DNA of 64,000 nucleotides. Origin: Pyxidicoccus trucidator. Its GTDB lineage: Bacteria; Myxococcota; Myxococcia; Myxococcales; Myxococcaceae. Made by a program: the position numbers and the translations under genes. The stretch spans positions 248,001 through 312,000 of the forward strand of contig NZ_JAAIXZ010000011.1 in assembly GCF_010894435.1 (NCBI RefSeq), in the 5' to 3' direction. The notes beneath the pieces were generated by a model, which worked only from the letters and a program-made list of their open reading frames with translations, had not been told where the DNA came from and did not search any database. Positions 16,362 to 25,115 of this stretch are shown here, piece by piece (the first letter of the stretch is position 1; each line of letters opens with the position of its first letter).

Positions 16362-17696
16362 ATGCCTGCTCGCGCGCCCCGTCCGCTGTCGCTTCTCCTG
16401 TGTGTCCCGCTGCTGCTGTCCGCCCTGACCGCCTGGGCGGACGAGGCGGAAGCGAAGAAGCCGGAGGAGGAGGACGCGCGCCCGAAGCTGGAGCTGGAGC
16501 TGGGGGGCTACGCGGACCTGCAGTTCGCCTACTTCAACCACGGAGAGAACCAGAACCGGGCACGCGGCTCGCAGCGCGACTCGCGACTGGCGTTCGACAC
16601 CACGCGGCTGGTGCTGGCGCTGGAGGCGGGCCTGCCCGAGTACGGACTGGAGGCCGAGGTGGAGGTGGAGTTCGAGCACGGCGGCACGGGCTCCGCGCTC
16701 GAGCTGGAGTACGAGGAGTTCGGCGAGTTCGAGCAGGAGGTGGACAAGGGCGGCGAGGTGCTGGTGGAGGAGCTGTACCTGTCCAAGAAGCTGGGCCGGC
16801 ACGCGTCGCTCACGGTGGGCCGCTTCTACGTCGCGGTGGGCACGCTGAGTGACTCCTACCGCCCCACCGACTACCTGGGCACGGTGCGCTCCGAGGCGGA
16901 GACGCTCATCATCCCCAACACCTGGGACGAGATGGGCGTGCAGCTGAGGTGGCAGGCGCCCTGGGGCCTGCGCCTCACCGGGCAGCTGGTCAACGGGCTG
17001 GACTCCACGGGCTTCAGCTCGCAATTGTGGGTGGTGGGCGGGCACCAGCGCCGCTTCGAGGTGGTGCGTGCCACGGACCTGGCGCTGGTGGCGCGCGCGG
17101 ACGTCAACCGCTTCGAGGGGCTGACCTTCGGCGCGTCCGGCTACTACGGCGACACCACGCGCAACCGCCCCAAGCCGGACCTGGTCCAGCAGTGCGAGAC
17201 GACGAACGAGAACGTGGTGGCGCCTTGCGGCTACGTGTCCGCCCCGCTGCTCGTCCTCGACGCGCACCTGTCGTTGCAGCGGGGGCCCTGGCGCGCGAAG
17301 GCGCTGGTGATGTGGGGCCACCTGAGCAACGCGGAGCAGGTGTCCCAGCGCAACGCGCGCCTGTCCAACCTGCTGGGCGTGCTGCGCACCCCGGTGTCCG
17401 ACAACGCGCTGGCCGTCTGGGGCGAGCTGGGCTTCGACGTGGCGCCGGCGCTGGCCCTGGGCGACGCGCACCAGCTCTCTCCCTTCGTCCGTGTGGACTA
17501 CGCGGACACGCAGTTCCGCCCGCGCGCCGAGCTCTTCGACAACCCGCGCTTCCGCCGCACCGTCTACGCGGTGGGCGCGTCCTACACGCTGGAGGGCGTG
17601 GCCTTCGCGAAGCTCGACTTCAGCCACCGCCGCCTCGGCGCTTCCACGTTCCGGCCGGAGAACACGCTTCGTGCCTCCACCGGCTTCTCCTACTGA
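16362..17696 (+). CDS. Outer-membrane porin-like beta-barrel protein
   Basis: This is an exported 444-residue protein with a signal peptide at about residues 1-27 (ends TAWA). The mature protein alternates strand-like segments (LELELGGYADLQFAYF, TTRLVLALEAG and so on) and ends in FSY, the aromatic C-terminal residue typical of outer-membrane barrels. It resembles phosphate- or anion-selective OprO/OprP-type porins in general design. An unusually acidic stretch near residues 100-130 is rich in Glu. The ATG at 16362 is chosen because it opens a good signal peptide; the frame extends upstream but through the terminator. It heads the imelysin/di-haem cluster and is probably its outer-membrane channel. 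Confidence 0.8.
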   Translation: MPARAPRPLSLLLCVPLLLSALTAWADEAEAKKPEEEDARPKLELELGGYADLQFAYFNHGENQNRARGSQRDSRLAFDTTRLVLALEAGLPEYGLEAEVEVEFEHGGTGSALELEYEEFGEFEQEVDKGGEVLVEELYLSKKLGRHASLTVGRFYVAVGTLSDSYRPTDYLGTVRSEAETLIIPNTWDEMGVQLRWQAPWGLRLTGQLVNGLDSTGFSSQLWVVGGHQRRFEVVRATDLALVARADVNRFEGLTFGASGYYGDTTRNRPKPDLVQQCETTNENVVAPCGYVSAPLLVLDAHLSLQRGPWRAKALVMWGHLSNAEQVSQRNARLSNLLGVLRTPVSDNALAVWGELGFDVAPALALGDAHQLSPFVRVDYADTQFRPRAELFDNPRFRRTVYAVGASYTLEGVAFAKLDFSHRRLGASTFRPENTLRASTGFSY

Positions 17697-17719
17697 CACC
17701 CCCGCAAGGAAGGACTCCC

Positions 17720-18817
17720 ATGCCCCGCTTCTCCCTCCCCCTCCGCCTCATGCTGGCGCCCGTGCTCGTGTCGGGCGCGCTGACGCTTGGCGCCTGCAAC
17801 GACGAGGACTGCTGCTCCGTGCCCCAGGATACGGTGGACGCGGCCATCATCAGCACCTTCGCGGACCAGGTAGTGGTGCCCACGTACCAGGACCTCGCCA
17901 CGTCGCTGACGACCCTGGACTCGGCCGCGCGGGCGCTGCAGGCCGACCCCTCGCAGGAGCGCCTGACCGCGGCGAAGACGGCGTGGTTCGCCGCGCGCAT
18001 CCCGTGGGAGGAGAGCGAGTCCTTCCTCTTCGGCCCGGTGGACAGCTACGGCTTCGACCCGGCGCTGGACAGCTGGCCGGTGAACCGCACGGACCTGGAC
18101 GCGGTGCTCGCCAGCAATGACCCGCTGACGGCCGAGTACGTCCGCAACCTCCAGGAGACGCAGAAGGGCTTCCACACGGTGGAGTACCTGCTCTTCGGCG
18201 ACGGCGGCACGAAGCAGGTGGGCGACTTCACGACGCGGCAGTTCGAGTACCTCACCGCCATCACCCTGGAGATGAAGACCATCTCCACGTCGCTGTCGGA
18301 CGCGTGGACGAAGGGCTTCGACGGCCGACCGCCGTACCGGGACACGCTGGCCAACGCGGGCCAGTCCGGCAACACGGCCTACCCGTCCACCCAGGCCGCG
18401 GCCCAGGAGATGGTGGGCGGCATCATCAACATCCTCGACGAGGTGGCCAACGGGAAGATTGCCGACCCGTACGACGCGAAGGACCCGAACCTGGTGGAGA
18501 GCCAGTTCGCGTACAACTCGCTGAGCGACTTCAGCAACAACCTCGACAGCGTGCTGCACGTGTACCGCGGCTTCGGGGACACCGTGGCGACGGCGCAGCA
18601 CTCGCTGCGGACCCTGGTGGGGGCGAACTCGGCGCTGGACACCCGCATCATCTCCGAGCTGGACGCGGCCCAGGACGCGCTCGCGCGGATTCCCGAGCCC
18701 TTCCGCGAGTCCATCCGCGACCCGGCGTCCGCGGATGAAATCGAGGCCGCGCAGGCCGCCATCCGCAAGCTCCAGACCACCTTCGAGTCGGAAGTGCTGC
18801 CGCTCGTCACCCGCTGA
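17720..18817 (+). CDS. Imelysin-family iron-responsive lipoprotein
   Basis: This is a periplasmic or outer-membrane lipoprotein of 365 residues. The signal peptide has a lipobox LGAC near residue 25. The mature part is an all-helical imelysin (M75) fold with the signature GxHxxE as GFHTVE near residue 153, and an IPWEESESFLFGPV helix in the first repeat. Imelysins such as IrpA and EfeO-like proteins bind iron and serve high-affinity iron uptake rather than proteolysis. The start has a strong ribosome-binding site (AAGGAAGGA, 17706-17713). It lies 23 bp after the porin gene and 27 bp before the di-haem oxidase gene, so an operon is very likely. Confidence 0.9.
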   Translation: MPRFSLPLRLMLAPVLVSGALTLGACNDEDCCSVPQDTVDAAIISTFADQVVVPTYQDLATSLTTLDSAARALQADPSQERLTAAKTAWFAARIPWEESESFLFGPVDSYGFDPALDSWPVNRTDLDAVLASNDPLTAEYVRNLQETQKGFHTVEYLLFGDGGTKQVGDFTTRQFEYLTAITLEMKTISTSLSDAWTKGFDGRPPYRDTLANAGQSGNTAYPSTQAAAQEMVGGIINILDEVANGKIADPYDAKDPNLVESQFAYNSLSDFSNNLDSVLHVYRGFGDTVATAQHSLRTLVGANSALDTRIISELDAAQDALARIPEPFRESIRDPASADEIEAAQAAIRKLQTTFESEVLPLVTR

Positions 18818-18844
18818 CGGCGGGCCGTGACGTGGGGGGATGCC

Positions 18845-20185
18845 ATGCGACGTGCGTTGTTGATGATGGGAGCGCTGCTGCTGTGGACCCCTGGCTGTGG
18901 CGAGGACGCGCCGGGAGCACCGGCCGCACCGCCGCGCGCCGGAGGTGCGACGACCATCGATGACCGCACGTCGCTGGCCTTCGCCCAGCCGGCCCCCAAC
19001 CTGTCGCCGGAAGGGCAGGCGCTTCACCGGGTGGGCGACGGGGCCTTTGCCGCGGTCTTCGTGCCCGCGCCCGCGCCCGTCAACCCGGGGCTGGGGCCCG
19101 TGTACAACAACACCTCCTGCAACGGCTGCCACCTGCGCAACGGGCGGGGCATGCCGGTGATGGGCCCGGGCCCGCAGCGCACGCAATTGCTCGTCCGGGT
19201 GAGCCTGCCGGACGGCACACCGGAGCACCCCAACGGCGCGGTGCCAGTCCCCGGCTTCGGCTTCCAGGTCCAGGACCAGGCCAACTACGGCGTCCGGCCG
19301 GAAGCCGCTGTCACGGTGGAGTGGGTGGAAACCCAGGGGCGCTACGCGGACGGCACGCCCTACTCACTGCGCACGCCACGGGTGAGCATCTCACCGAAGG
19401 ATGGCGCGTCCCTGCCCGAGCGGATGCTGACGTCGCTGCGACTGCCCCCGCCGGTGTTCGGACTGGGGCTGCTGGAAGCGGTGGACGTGTCCACGCTGCG
19501 GGCGCTGGCGGACCCGGATGACCGGAACGGGGATGGCATCTCCGGGCGGATGAACGAGGTGTGGGACGTGGCGGCGCGCGCGCTGGCGCCGGGCCGGTTC
19601 GGGTGGAAGGCGAACAGCCCGCACCTCACGCAGCAGTCCGCCGAGGCGTACGTCAACGACATGGGGGTGACCAATCCCCTCTTCCCCGAGGCGGACGGCA
19701 CGCACGAGCTCTCGCGCGACACGCTGGAGGCGGCGGTCTTCTACTCGCAGTCGCTCGGCGTCCCCGCGCGCACGGCGCTGGACGACGCGGAGGTGAAGCG
19801 CGGCGAGGCGCTCTTCCAGACGCTGGGCTGCGAGCAGTGCCACCGCGAGTCGCTGGAGACGGGCGCGTACCCGGTCGCCGAAATGGCGCACCAGCGCATC
19901 CATCCGTACACAGACCTGCTGCTGCACGACCTCGGGCCAGGGCTGGCGGACGGGCGGCCGGATGGCGCGGCCACCGGCGCCGAGTGGCGCACGCCCGCGC
20001 TGTGGGGCCTGGGGCTGACGCAAACGGTGCTGCCGTACGCGACCTATCTGCATGACGGCCGGGCCCTCACGCTGGAGGAGGCCATCCTCTGGCACGGCGG
20101 CGAGGCCGAGACGGCCCGCGAAGGCTTCCGCGTGCTGTCCGCCGAGGACCGCGCGGCGGTGGTGGAGTTCCTGGGCTCGCTCTGA
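18845..20185 (+). CDS. Di-haem c-type oxidoreductase (DUF1111, MauG/peroxidase-like)
   Basis: This is a lipoprotein of 446 residues with lipobox PGC near residue 24. Two CxxCH haem-binding sites are visible: CNGCH near residue 97 and CEQCH near residue 330. The DUF1111 elements NGRGMPVMGPG and the C-terminal LWGLGLTQTVLPYATYLHDGRALTLEEAILWHGGEA frame (given here in parts: AILWHGGEA) are present. Such periplasmic cytochromes are regularly encoded next to imelysins and may oxidise or reduce iron for capture. The ATG at 18845 is preferred over 18827 because it gives a proper lipoprotein signal. Confidence 0.9.
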   Translation: MRRALLMMGALLLWTPGCGEDAPGAPAAPPRAGGATTIDDRTSLAFAQPAPNLSPEGQALHRVGDGAFAAVFVPAPAPVNPGLGPVYNNTSCNGCHLRNGRGMPVMGPGPQRTQLLVRVSLPDGTPEHPNGAVPVPGFGFQVQDQANYGVRPEAAVTVEWVETQGRYADGTPYSLRTPRVSISPKDGASLPERMLTSLRLPPPVFGLGLLEAVDVSTLRALADPDDRNGDGISGRMNEVWDVAARALAPGRFGWKANSPHLTQQSAEAYVNDMGVTNPLFPEADGTHELSRDTLEAAVFYSQSLGVPARTALDDAEVKRGEALFQTLGCEQCHRESLETGAYPVAEMAHQRIHPYTDLLLHDLGPGLADGRPDGAATGAEWRTPALWGLGLTQTVLPYATYLHDGRALTLEEAILWHGGEAETAREGFRVLSAEDRAAVVEFLGSL

Positions 20186-20239
20186 CGGCTTCGCGGGCAC
20201 CGCCGGAAAATTGACGGAGTGATACTGGCCTGTAGCGTC

Positions 20240-20611
20240 ATGGGCATGCCCCCTCCGGCCCTCGCCCTCGCCGCCCCCGCGCTTCCGCGCCGCGCCGACC
20301 CGGTCCGCGTGGCCGTGGAGCGCCTCGCGCAGTCCCTTCCGGCCCGCACGGATGCGGCCGTGCTCGTGGACCTGCTGGAGGACGACCTTCGCGAGGGGCT
20401 GGACGCACTGGGTGACGTGGCGACGCACTTCAGCAACCTGCTGGGCACGCTGCGCACCGGGGAACTGACGCCAGTGGCGCTGATGGATGCGGGCGAGGAC
20501 CTGCGCGTCCTCCAGCGCCTGGACTCCCTGCACGACATCATCGTCCAGCTCCGCAAGCGCCTGTCCCACGCCGCGGGCCTGAAGCGCCAGACGCACGTCC
20601 GCACGCGCTGA
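20240..20611 (+). CDS. Hypothetical helical protein, 123 aa
   Basis: I do not recognise this 123-residue protein. After an Ala/Pro-rich N-terminus the sequence is almost entirely amphipathic helix, with Leu/Ala/Asp-rich stretches at about residues 30-75 and 85-115, so a helical bundle or small adaptor is likely. Start choices are ATG at 20240 or 20246; a GTG at 20219 is also in frame. It follows the di-haem gene by 54 bp but has no obvious functional tie, and it converges with the Pro-rich gene. Confidence 0.5.
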   Translation: MGMPPPALALAAPALPRRADPVRVAVERLAQSLPARTDAAVLVDLLEDDLREGLDALGDVATHFSNLLGTLRTGELTPVALMDAGEDLRVLQRLDSLHDIIVQLRKRLSHAAGLKRQTHVRTR

Positions 20612-20633
20612 GGCCGCTCGCCCGTTCCGCCCG

Positions 20634-22433
20634 TCAGATGCTGGGCGGAACCGCCGTTCCTCCGGGCGAGGTCGCCGGAGCCGCGGGTGTCGCGGCCGCG
20701 GGCCCCGCCGTCGTGGTGCTCGCGCCCGGCGACACGTTGGCGGGCGCGGGCGAGGCCGGAAGTGGCGTGGCCGGGGCCGCGTTGAGCGGCGCGGGCGTGC
20801 CCAGCAGCGGGGGTGCCTGCCCGGCGTTGAGTGGCGCGGGCGAGCCCAGCAACGCGGACGGAGGCGTCGCCGTGTCCGAGCTCAACGGCGGAGGCGTGGC
20901 GATGATGCCCGTGCTCGACTGGGCCGTCCCCAGGAACGCGTCGAAGGTGCCGGTGTCCGTCGGCTGCACCCCGAAGAAGCCGAAGGTGGCCACGGCCTGT
21001 GGCGGGGGATTGGTCGTCGCCGGCCCGAAGCCGGACGGAGTCCCCGGCGGCGCCGTCCCCGGAACCACCGCACCGTCCGCGGCCGGCTGCGAGCCCGGCG
21101 CGGGCGTGCCCGGAAGGGAGCCCGAGATGTTCACTGGTGGATTCGGCGCGCCCGTGACGGGGAAGGTGCCGCTCGTCACGTCGGGCGTCACCGGCAGCCC
21201 TGGAACCACCGAGCCCGGCAGCGACGGCCCCGCCACCGAGCCCGGCGGCGTCACCAGCGCGCCACCCGCCACCCCCGCCACCGACGGCTGCCCCGTCCCT
21301 TCCAGCGCGCCCGAGCCCTCCGCGGGCACCGGAGTGGTCGCCGTCACCGGCCCGCCCACGAGGTCCGGGTCGGTGACCGGAGGGGGCGCACCAAGGTCCG
21401 TCGTGCCCGGAATCACCGTCGGCCCCACGGCCGTCCCCGAGCCGCCGGTGCCGGTGGTCGCTCCACCCACGGTCACCACGCCGCCCCCTTCGGTGGCGAC
21501 GATGTCCCGGCCGCCACCCGCCACGCCCACGTCCGTCGCCGCGCCCGGAGTCGTCTCCGGAGCACCGCCCGGCGCGGTGGCCAGGTCGTCGGACGGAGCC
21601 TCCTCGGTCCCCAGCGCGTCCTCGGCGGGCTCGGGCGAACCCGTGAGCGGAGCCCCGAGAATGGTGACGGGCGGCACGGGCGAGAGCGAGCTCCAGTCCG
21701 CCGGAGGATTGCCCCGGTTCTCCACCACGGCCCGCGAGGCCACGGACGCGCCGTCGACGGAGATGGACACGTCCTCCAGCACGAACTGGATGAAGCCGCG
21801 AGGCTCCGCCGAGGCGGGCAGGTTCCACACCAGCACCACCAGCTCCGTGTCCCCGTAGCGCGCCTGCCGCAGCAGCCGGTGCGTGTCGTCGTCCGCGTAC
21901 GTGCCCGCGGCCAGCGCCGCCGCGTGGACGAAGGCCGTGTCCGTGAGGAGCTGCCCGTTGCGCCACACGCTGCCCACGCCCCACACCGCCGCCGCCGCGT
22001 GCGTGCGCGTCATCGCCGCCCAGCCCAGGCCGCTGTCGCCGTAGAGCGGGATGTCCAGCAACACCCCTCCCCCAATCGCGTGCGGAGGCGGGCGGGGAAG
22101 CGGGCCCGAGGCGGCCTGCCCCCTCACCTGGGGCGGCGGGAAGCCCGGGCGCGTCAGCTCCACCCGGTACTCCACGACACCAAGCCGGAAGGTGGCCGAA
22201 AGCTGCCCCAGGTCGCCGTACGTGGCGCCAGGCAGGGACACCCTGTCCTCGACGGACAGGGAGGCGCTACCCGTGCCTCGCTCGGCCAGGTCGGTGAAGG
22301 GCAGTGGACCGTGGATGAAGAAGCCGTCCGGCCGCTCGGTCCGCGCGCTGGCCTCCCGGCCCTCGAACGTGAACCCACCTGGCGACGCAGCCAGGAAACC
22401 GGACAGTAGAAGCGTGGTGAAGGGTCCCGCCAT
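20634..22433 (-). CDS. Exported Pro/Gly/Thr-rich protein with low-complexity tail
   Basis: This 599-residue protein has a signal peptide at about residues 1-17 and a folded N-terminal domain to about residue 245 that is beta-rich (ARTERPDGFFIHGPLPF, YGDTELVVLVWNLPAS, ISVDGASVASRAVVENRG). The remaining 350 residues are a Gly/Pro/Thr/Ala/Val tail with repeated motifs of the type GSPAPLNAG, GTPAPLNA and PASPAPANV near the end. The tail probably forms an extended surface stalk or wall- or matrix-spanning linker. No catalytic motif is seen. The opposite strand is also open here, but only this strand gives a signal peptide plus a domain-like sequence. Confidence 0.7.
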   Translation of the reverse strand: MAGPFTTLLLSGFLAASPGGFTFEGREASARTERPDGFFIHGPLPFTDLAERGTGSASLSVEDRVSLPGATYGDLGQLSATFRLGVVEYRVELTRPGFPPPQVRGQAASGPLPRPPPHAIGGGVLLDIPLYGDSGLGWAAMTRTHAAAAVWGVGSVWRNGQLLTDTAFVHAAALAAGTYADDDTHRLLRQARYGDTELVVLVWNLPASAEPRGFIQFVLEDVSISVDGASVASRAVVENRGNPPADWSSLSPVPPVTILGAPLTGSPEPAEDALGTEEAPSDDLATAPGGAPETTPGAATDVGVAGGGRDIVATEGGGVVTVGGATTGTGGSGTAVGPTVIPGTTDLGAPPPVTDPDLVGGPVTATTPVPAEGSGALEGTGQPSVAGVAGGALVTPPGSVAGPSLPGSVVPGLPVTPDVTSGTFPVTGAPNPPVNISGSLPGTPAPGSQPAADGAVVPGTAPPGTPSGFGPATTNPPPQAVATFGFFGVQPTDTGTFDAFLGTAQSSTGIIATPPPLSSDTATPPSALLGSPAPLNAGQAPPLLGTPAPLNAAPATPLPASPAPANVSPGASTTTAGPAAATPAAPATSPGGTAVPPSI

Positions 22434-22500
22434 CGACGCTGCCTCCTTGTCTCACAAGGTAGGCAGCGGAGCGGGGAACGGCAGTCCCCTCTCCGAAAGA

Positions 22501-23019
22501 CTAGATGAGACCCCGGGCGCGGCGAATCTGCTCGACCGTCTTGTTGTACTCGATGTCGAAGGCGCTGGTGCCCTCCTGCAGGTGCTTCAGCCGGGAGCGG
22601 GCCTCCTTGTCGATTTCGTCGTCCACGTCCAGGTGCCGCTTCATCACCGCGAAGATCTTCTGACGCAGCACGTTGTCGGCGGCGTATACCTCTTCGACGT
22701 TCCGGCTGATGAGGAGGAACTCGATCATCTGGTTGATGACGTACTCGATGCCCTCGTCGCCCATCTTGAAGCCGCGAACGTCCGCCATCTCGCGCTTCAC
22801 CTGGTTGAACTTCGAGTAGTCATATCCGCGACGCTCCAGTGCCTCCCGCGTCGCCTGGTTCACACGCTCCTCGTTGGCGAGGTACTCGCGCATGATGGCC
22901 GACAGGTCCATTTCGGCGTCAGCCACGCGCATCGGCTCCACCTCGATGTCCCCGTCCTGCATGAGCTGCTGAATTCCCTCGCGCGAGATGATCGGGATCA
23001 CCTTCGGATACAGCCTCAT
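22501..23019 (-). CDS. DUF507-family protein
   Basis: This is a 172-residue helical cytoplasmic protein of the DUF507 family, found in delta-proteobacteria and Aquificae; its role is unknown. Recognisable elements are the N-terminal MRLYPKVIP, the duplicated layout of helices, EVEPMRVADAEMDL, VRGFKMGDEGIEYVINQMIEFLL and the C-terminal LQEGTSAFDIEY. The ATG at 23019 was chosen because GAGGGA lies upstream and the family starts there; an earlier codon would add nine odd residues. It has its own upstream promoter candidate and is separated from uvrC by a terminator. Confidence 0.88.
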   Translation of the reverse strand: MRLYPKVIPIISREGIQQLMQDGDIEVEPMRVADAEMDLSAIMREYLANEERVNQATREALERRGYDYSKFNQVKREMADVRGFKMGDEGIEYVINQMIEFLLISRNVEEVYAADNVLRQKIFAVMKRHLDVDDEIDKEARSRLKHLQEGTSAFDIEYNKTVEQIRRARGLI

Positions 23020-23064
23020 GTCGGTCCCTCGCCCTCTGTAAAACATGCTCGGAATCGTTCACCG

Positions 23065-23093
23065 CTATAAATCAGCGCCGAGCCCAGTCGCAA
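23065..23093 (-). promoter_or_regulatory. Candidate promoter of DUF507 gene
   Basis: Reading on the minus strand, TTGCGA (23093-23088) and TTATAG (23070-23065) are separated by 17 bp and lie about 46 bp before the ATG, the expected arrangement for a housekeeping promoter. Confidence 0.45.
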
Positions 23094-23095
23094 TG

Positions 23096-23121
23096 AAAAA
23101 CCCCGGGAACTTCGCGGTTCC
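23096..23121 (-). terminator. Possible intrinsic terminator after uvrC
   Basis: On the minus strand a 5-bp stem (GGAAC-CGCGAA-GTTCC) is followed by CGGGG and five T residues (23100-23096), about 36 bp downstream of the uvrC stop. The stem is short, so strength is uncertain. Confidence 0.45.
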
Positions 23122-23156
23122 AGCGCGCTTCCCCCGCAGTCTGAGGCGGAAATTAA

Positions 23157-25097
23157 TCACGCTGCACCGGGTGGCGACCCTCCCTGCGATTTTTCGTTCA
23201 CCGGCTCGCTCGCGTCGTCCAGCGACGCCTGACGTACCGGGTCCTCCTCGTCCTCTTCCGGGTGGCCATGAAGGCCCGCGTGGACCCGCTCGGCCACGGC
23301 GGGGCCCACCACTTCCGCCAGCTCCTCGATGGAGGCCTCCCCCACCCGCTTGAGCGAGCCGAAGTGGCGCAGCAGCGTCTTCCGCCGCGCCTCGCCCACC
23401 CCGGGAATGTCTTCCAGCGCCGAGTGCACCCGACTCTTGCGCAGGACCTGCTTCTGGAACGTGATTGCGAAACGGTGCGCTTCGTCCCGCATTCGCGTGA
23501 GCATGAACATCTCCGCGGAGTTCTGCTGGAGGACGATGGGGTCCTTCCGCCCCACCACGAAGATGCGCTCGGGGCTCTTCGCGCTCTCGGCGTCCCGGTC
23601 GAACACCTCCAGATCACGGCTCTTGGCCAGACCCACCACGTCCACGGTGTCCACGCCCAGGTCCTTCATGGCCGCGTGAGCGCTGGCGAGCTGGCCCTTG
23701 CCGCCGTCGATGACGAGCAGGTCCGGCAGGTCATTGTCCTCCAGTCCCCGCTTCAGCCGGCGCGTCACGACTTCGTACATGCTGGCGAAGTCGTCCTGCT
23801 TCTCCAGCGTCTTGATCTTGTACTTCCGGTAGCGCGACTTGTCCGCGTCGCCATCCGTCACCGCCACCTGCGACGCGACAATCGCCGAGCCCTGGAAGTG
23901 CGAGATGTCGAAGCACTCCATGCGGCGCGGGAAGTTGCGCAGGCCCAGCCGCTGCTGGAGCCGAGACAGGACGCCGTCCGTCTCGTCCTTGGTGCGGCGG
24001 CGCTCCAGGAAGGCCTGCTCGGCGTTCTTCACCGCCATCTGCACCAGGTCATGCTTCTCGCCGCGCTTGGGCACCAGCATCCGGACGCGCTCACCCTTGC
24101 GCTCGGAGAGCAGCGCCTCCAGGCCCCCGGTGCCGTCGTCGGGCTCCAGCGGCAGCAGCACCTCCTCGGGCACGAAGCTGCCCTGGTCGTAGTAGAGGTT
24201 CACGAACGAGGCGAGCAGCTCCGCGTCGGGGAACTCCTGGCTGCCGAAGGGGAAGGCCTGCCCGCCGTTGAGGCGGCCCTGCCGCACCCAGAGGACATAG
24301 AACATGATGCGGTCCCCCTCGCGGTAGAGGGAGAACACGTCCTGGTCCTTGAAGTCGGTGGTGGCGACCTTCTGTCGCTCCAGGCTGCGCTCAATCGCGC
24401 CGAGCTGATCCCTCAGGCGCGCGGCCTCCTCGAACTTCAGCTCCCGCGCGGCGCTCTTCATGCGCAGGCGCAGGCCCTCCACCAGCTCGTTGGCCTTGCC
24501 CTCCAGGAACATCGTCACTTCGTCCACGCTGCGGCGGTAATCCTCCTCGGGGACGGGGTGCACGCACGGCGCGGGGCAGCGGCCAATCTGGAACAGCAGG
24601 CACGGCCGCTTGCGATTGGCCAGCACGTGGTCCGTGCAGGTGCGCAGGCGGAAGAAGCGGTTGATGATGCGCAGCGTCTCGCGGATGGCGCCCGCGCTGG
24701 AGTACGGGCCGAAGTAGCGCGCGCCGTCCTTCTCGTACTTCCGGACGACTTCGAGGCGCGGGTACGCCTGCGTCCTGTCCAGCCGCAAGGAGATGAACTG
24801 CTTGTCGTCCTTGAGCAGGACGTTGAAGCGCGGCTTGTGCTTCTTGATCAGCTCGTTCTCGAGGAGCAGCGCCTCCTTCTCGTTGTTGACGAGCACCGTC
24901 TCCAGGTCGCCCAGCAGCTGATCCAACAGCGACACGAAGACGCGCGTGTCCCCGGTGCGCGTGAAGTACGAGCGCACGCGGTTGCGCAGGTTGATCGCCT
25001 TGCCCACGTAGATGACCTGCCCCCGGCGGTCCTTCATCAGGTACACGCCGGGCTCGGTGGGCAGTGACTCGAGCTTCTCCTGGAGCTTGGCGTCCAT
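23157..25097 (-). CDS. uvrC: Excinuclease ABC subunit C
   Basis: This is the nucleotide-excision-repair dual-incision nuclease of 646 residues. In order: a GIY-YIG domain (GVYLM near residue 18, VIYVGKA near 30) for the 3' cut; a Cys-containing segment (CTDHV...[13 protein letters not shown]); a UVR motif that binds UvrB ([16 protein letters not shown] near 217); an RNase-H-like UvrC domain for the 5' cut ([22 protein letters not shown]); and a C-terminal helix-hairpin-helix pair ([21 protein letters not shown]). A poorly conserved acidic tail of about 35 residues ends it. It follows uvrB by 18 bp and is almost certainly co-transcribed with it. Confidence 0.97.
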   Translation of the reverse strand: MDAKLQEKLESLPTEPGVYLMKDRRGQVIYVGKAINLRNRVRSYFTRTGDTRVFVSLLDQLLGDLETVLVNNEKEALLLENELIKKHKPRFNVLLKDDKQFISLRLDRTQAYPRLEVVRKYEKDGARYFGPYSSAGAIRETLRIINRFFRLRTCTDHVLANRKRPCLLFQIGRCPAPCVHPVPEEDYRRSVDEVTMFLEGKANELVEGLRLRMKSAARELKFEEAARLRDQLGAIERSLERQKVATTDFKDQDVFSLYREGDRIMFYVLWVRQGRLNGGQAFPFGSQEFPDAELLASFVNLYYDQGSFVPEEVLLPLEPDDGTGGLEALLSERKGERVRMLVPKRGEKHDLVQMAVKNAEQAFLERRRTKDETDGVLSRLQQRLGLRNFPRRMECFDISHFQGSAIVASQVAVTDGDADKSRYRKYKIKTLEKQDDFASMYEVVTRRLKRGLEDNDLPDLLVIDGGKGQLASAHAAMKDLGVDTVDVVGLAKSRDLEVFDRDAESAKSPERIFVVGRKDPIVLQQNSAEMFMLTRMRDEAHRFAITFQKQVLRKSRVHSALEDIPGVGEARRKTLLRHFGSLKRVGEASIEELAEVVGPAVAERVHAGLHGHPEEDEEDPVRQASLDDASEPVNEKSQGGSPPGAA

Positions 25098-25115
25098 TCG
25101 CGCGGTCTCCCCGGA

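Noticed and set aside
20638-21858. 406-codon plus-strand Pro/Gly/Val-rich frame
   Set aside because: It is antisense to the low-complexity tail of the exported protein. It lacks a signal peptide or folded domain, while the minus strand has both.
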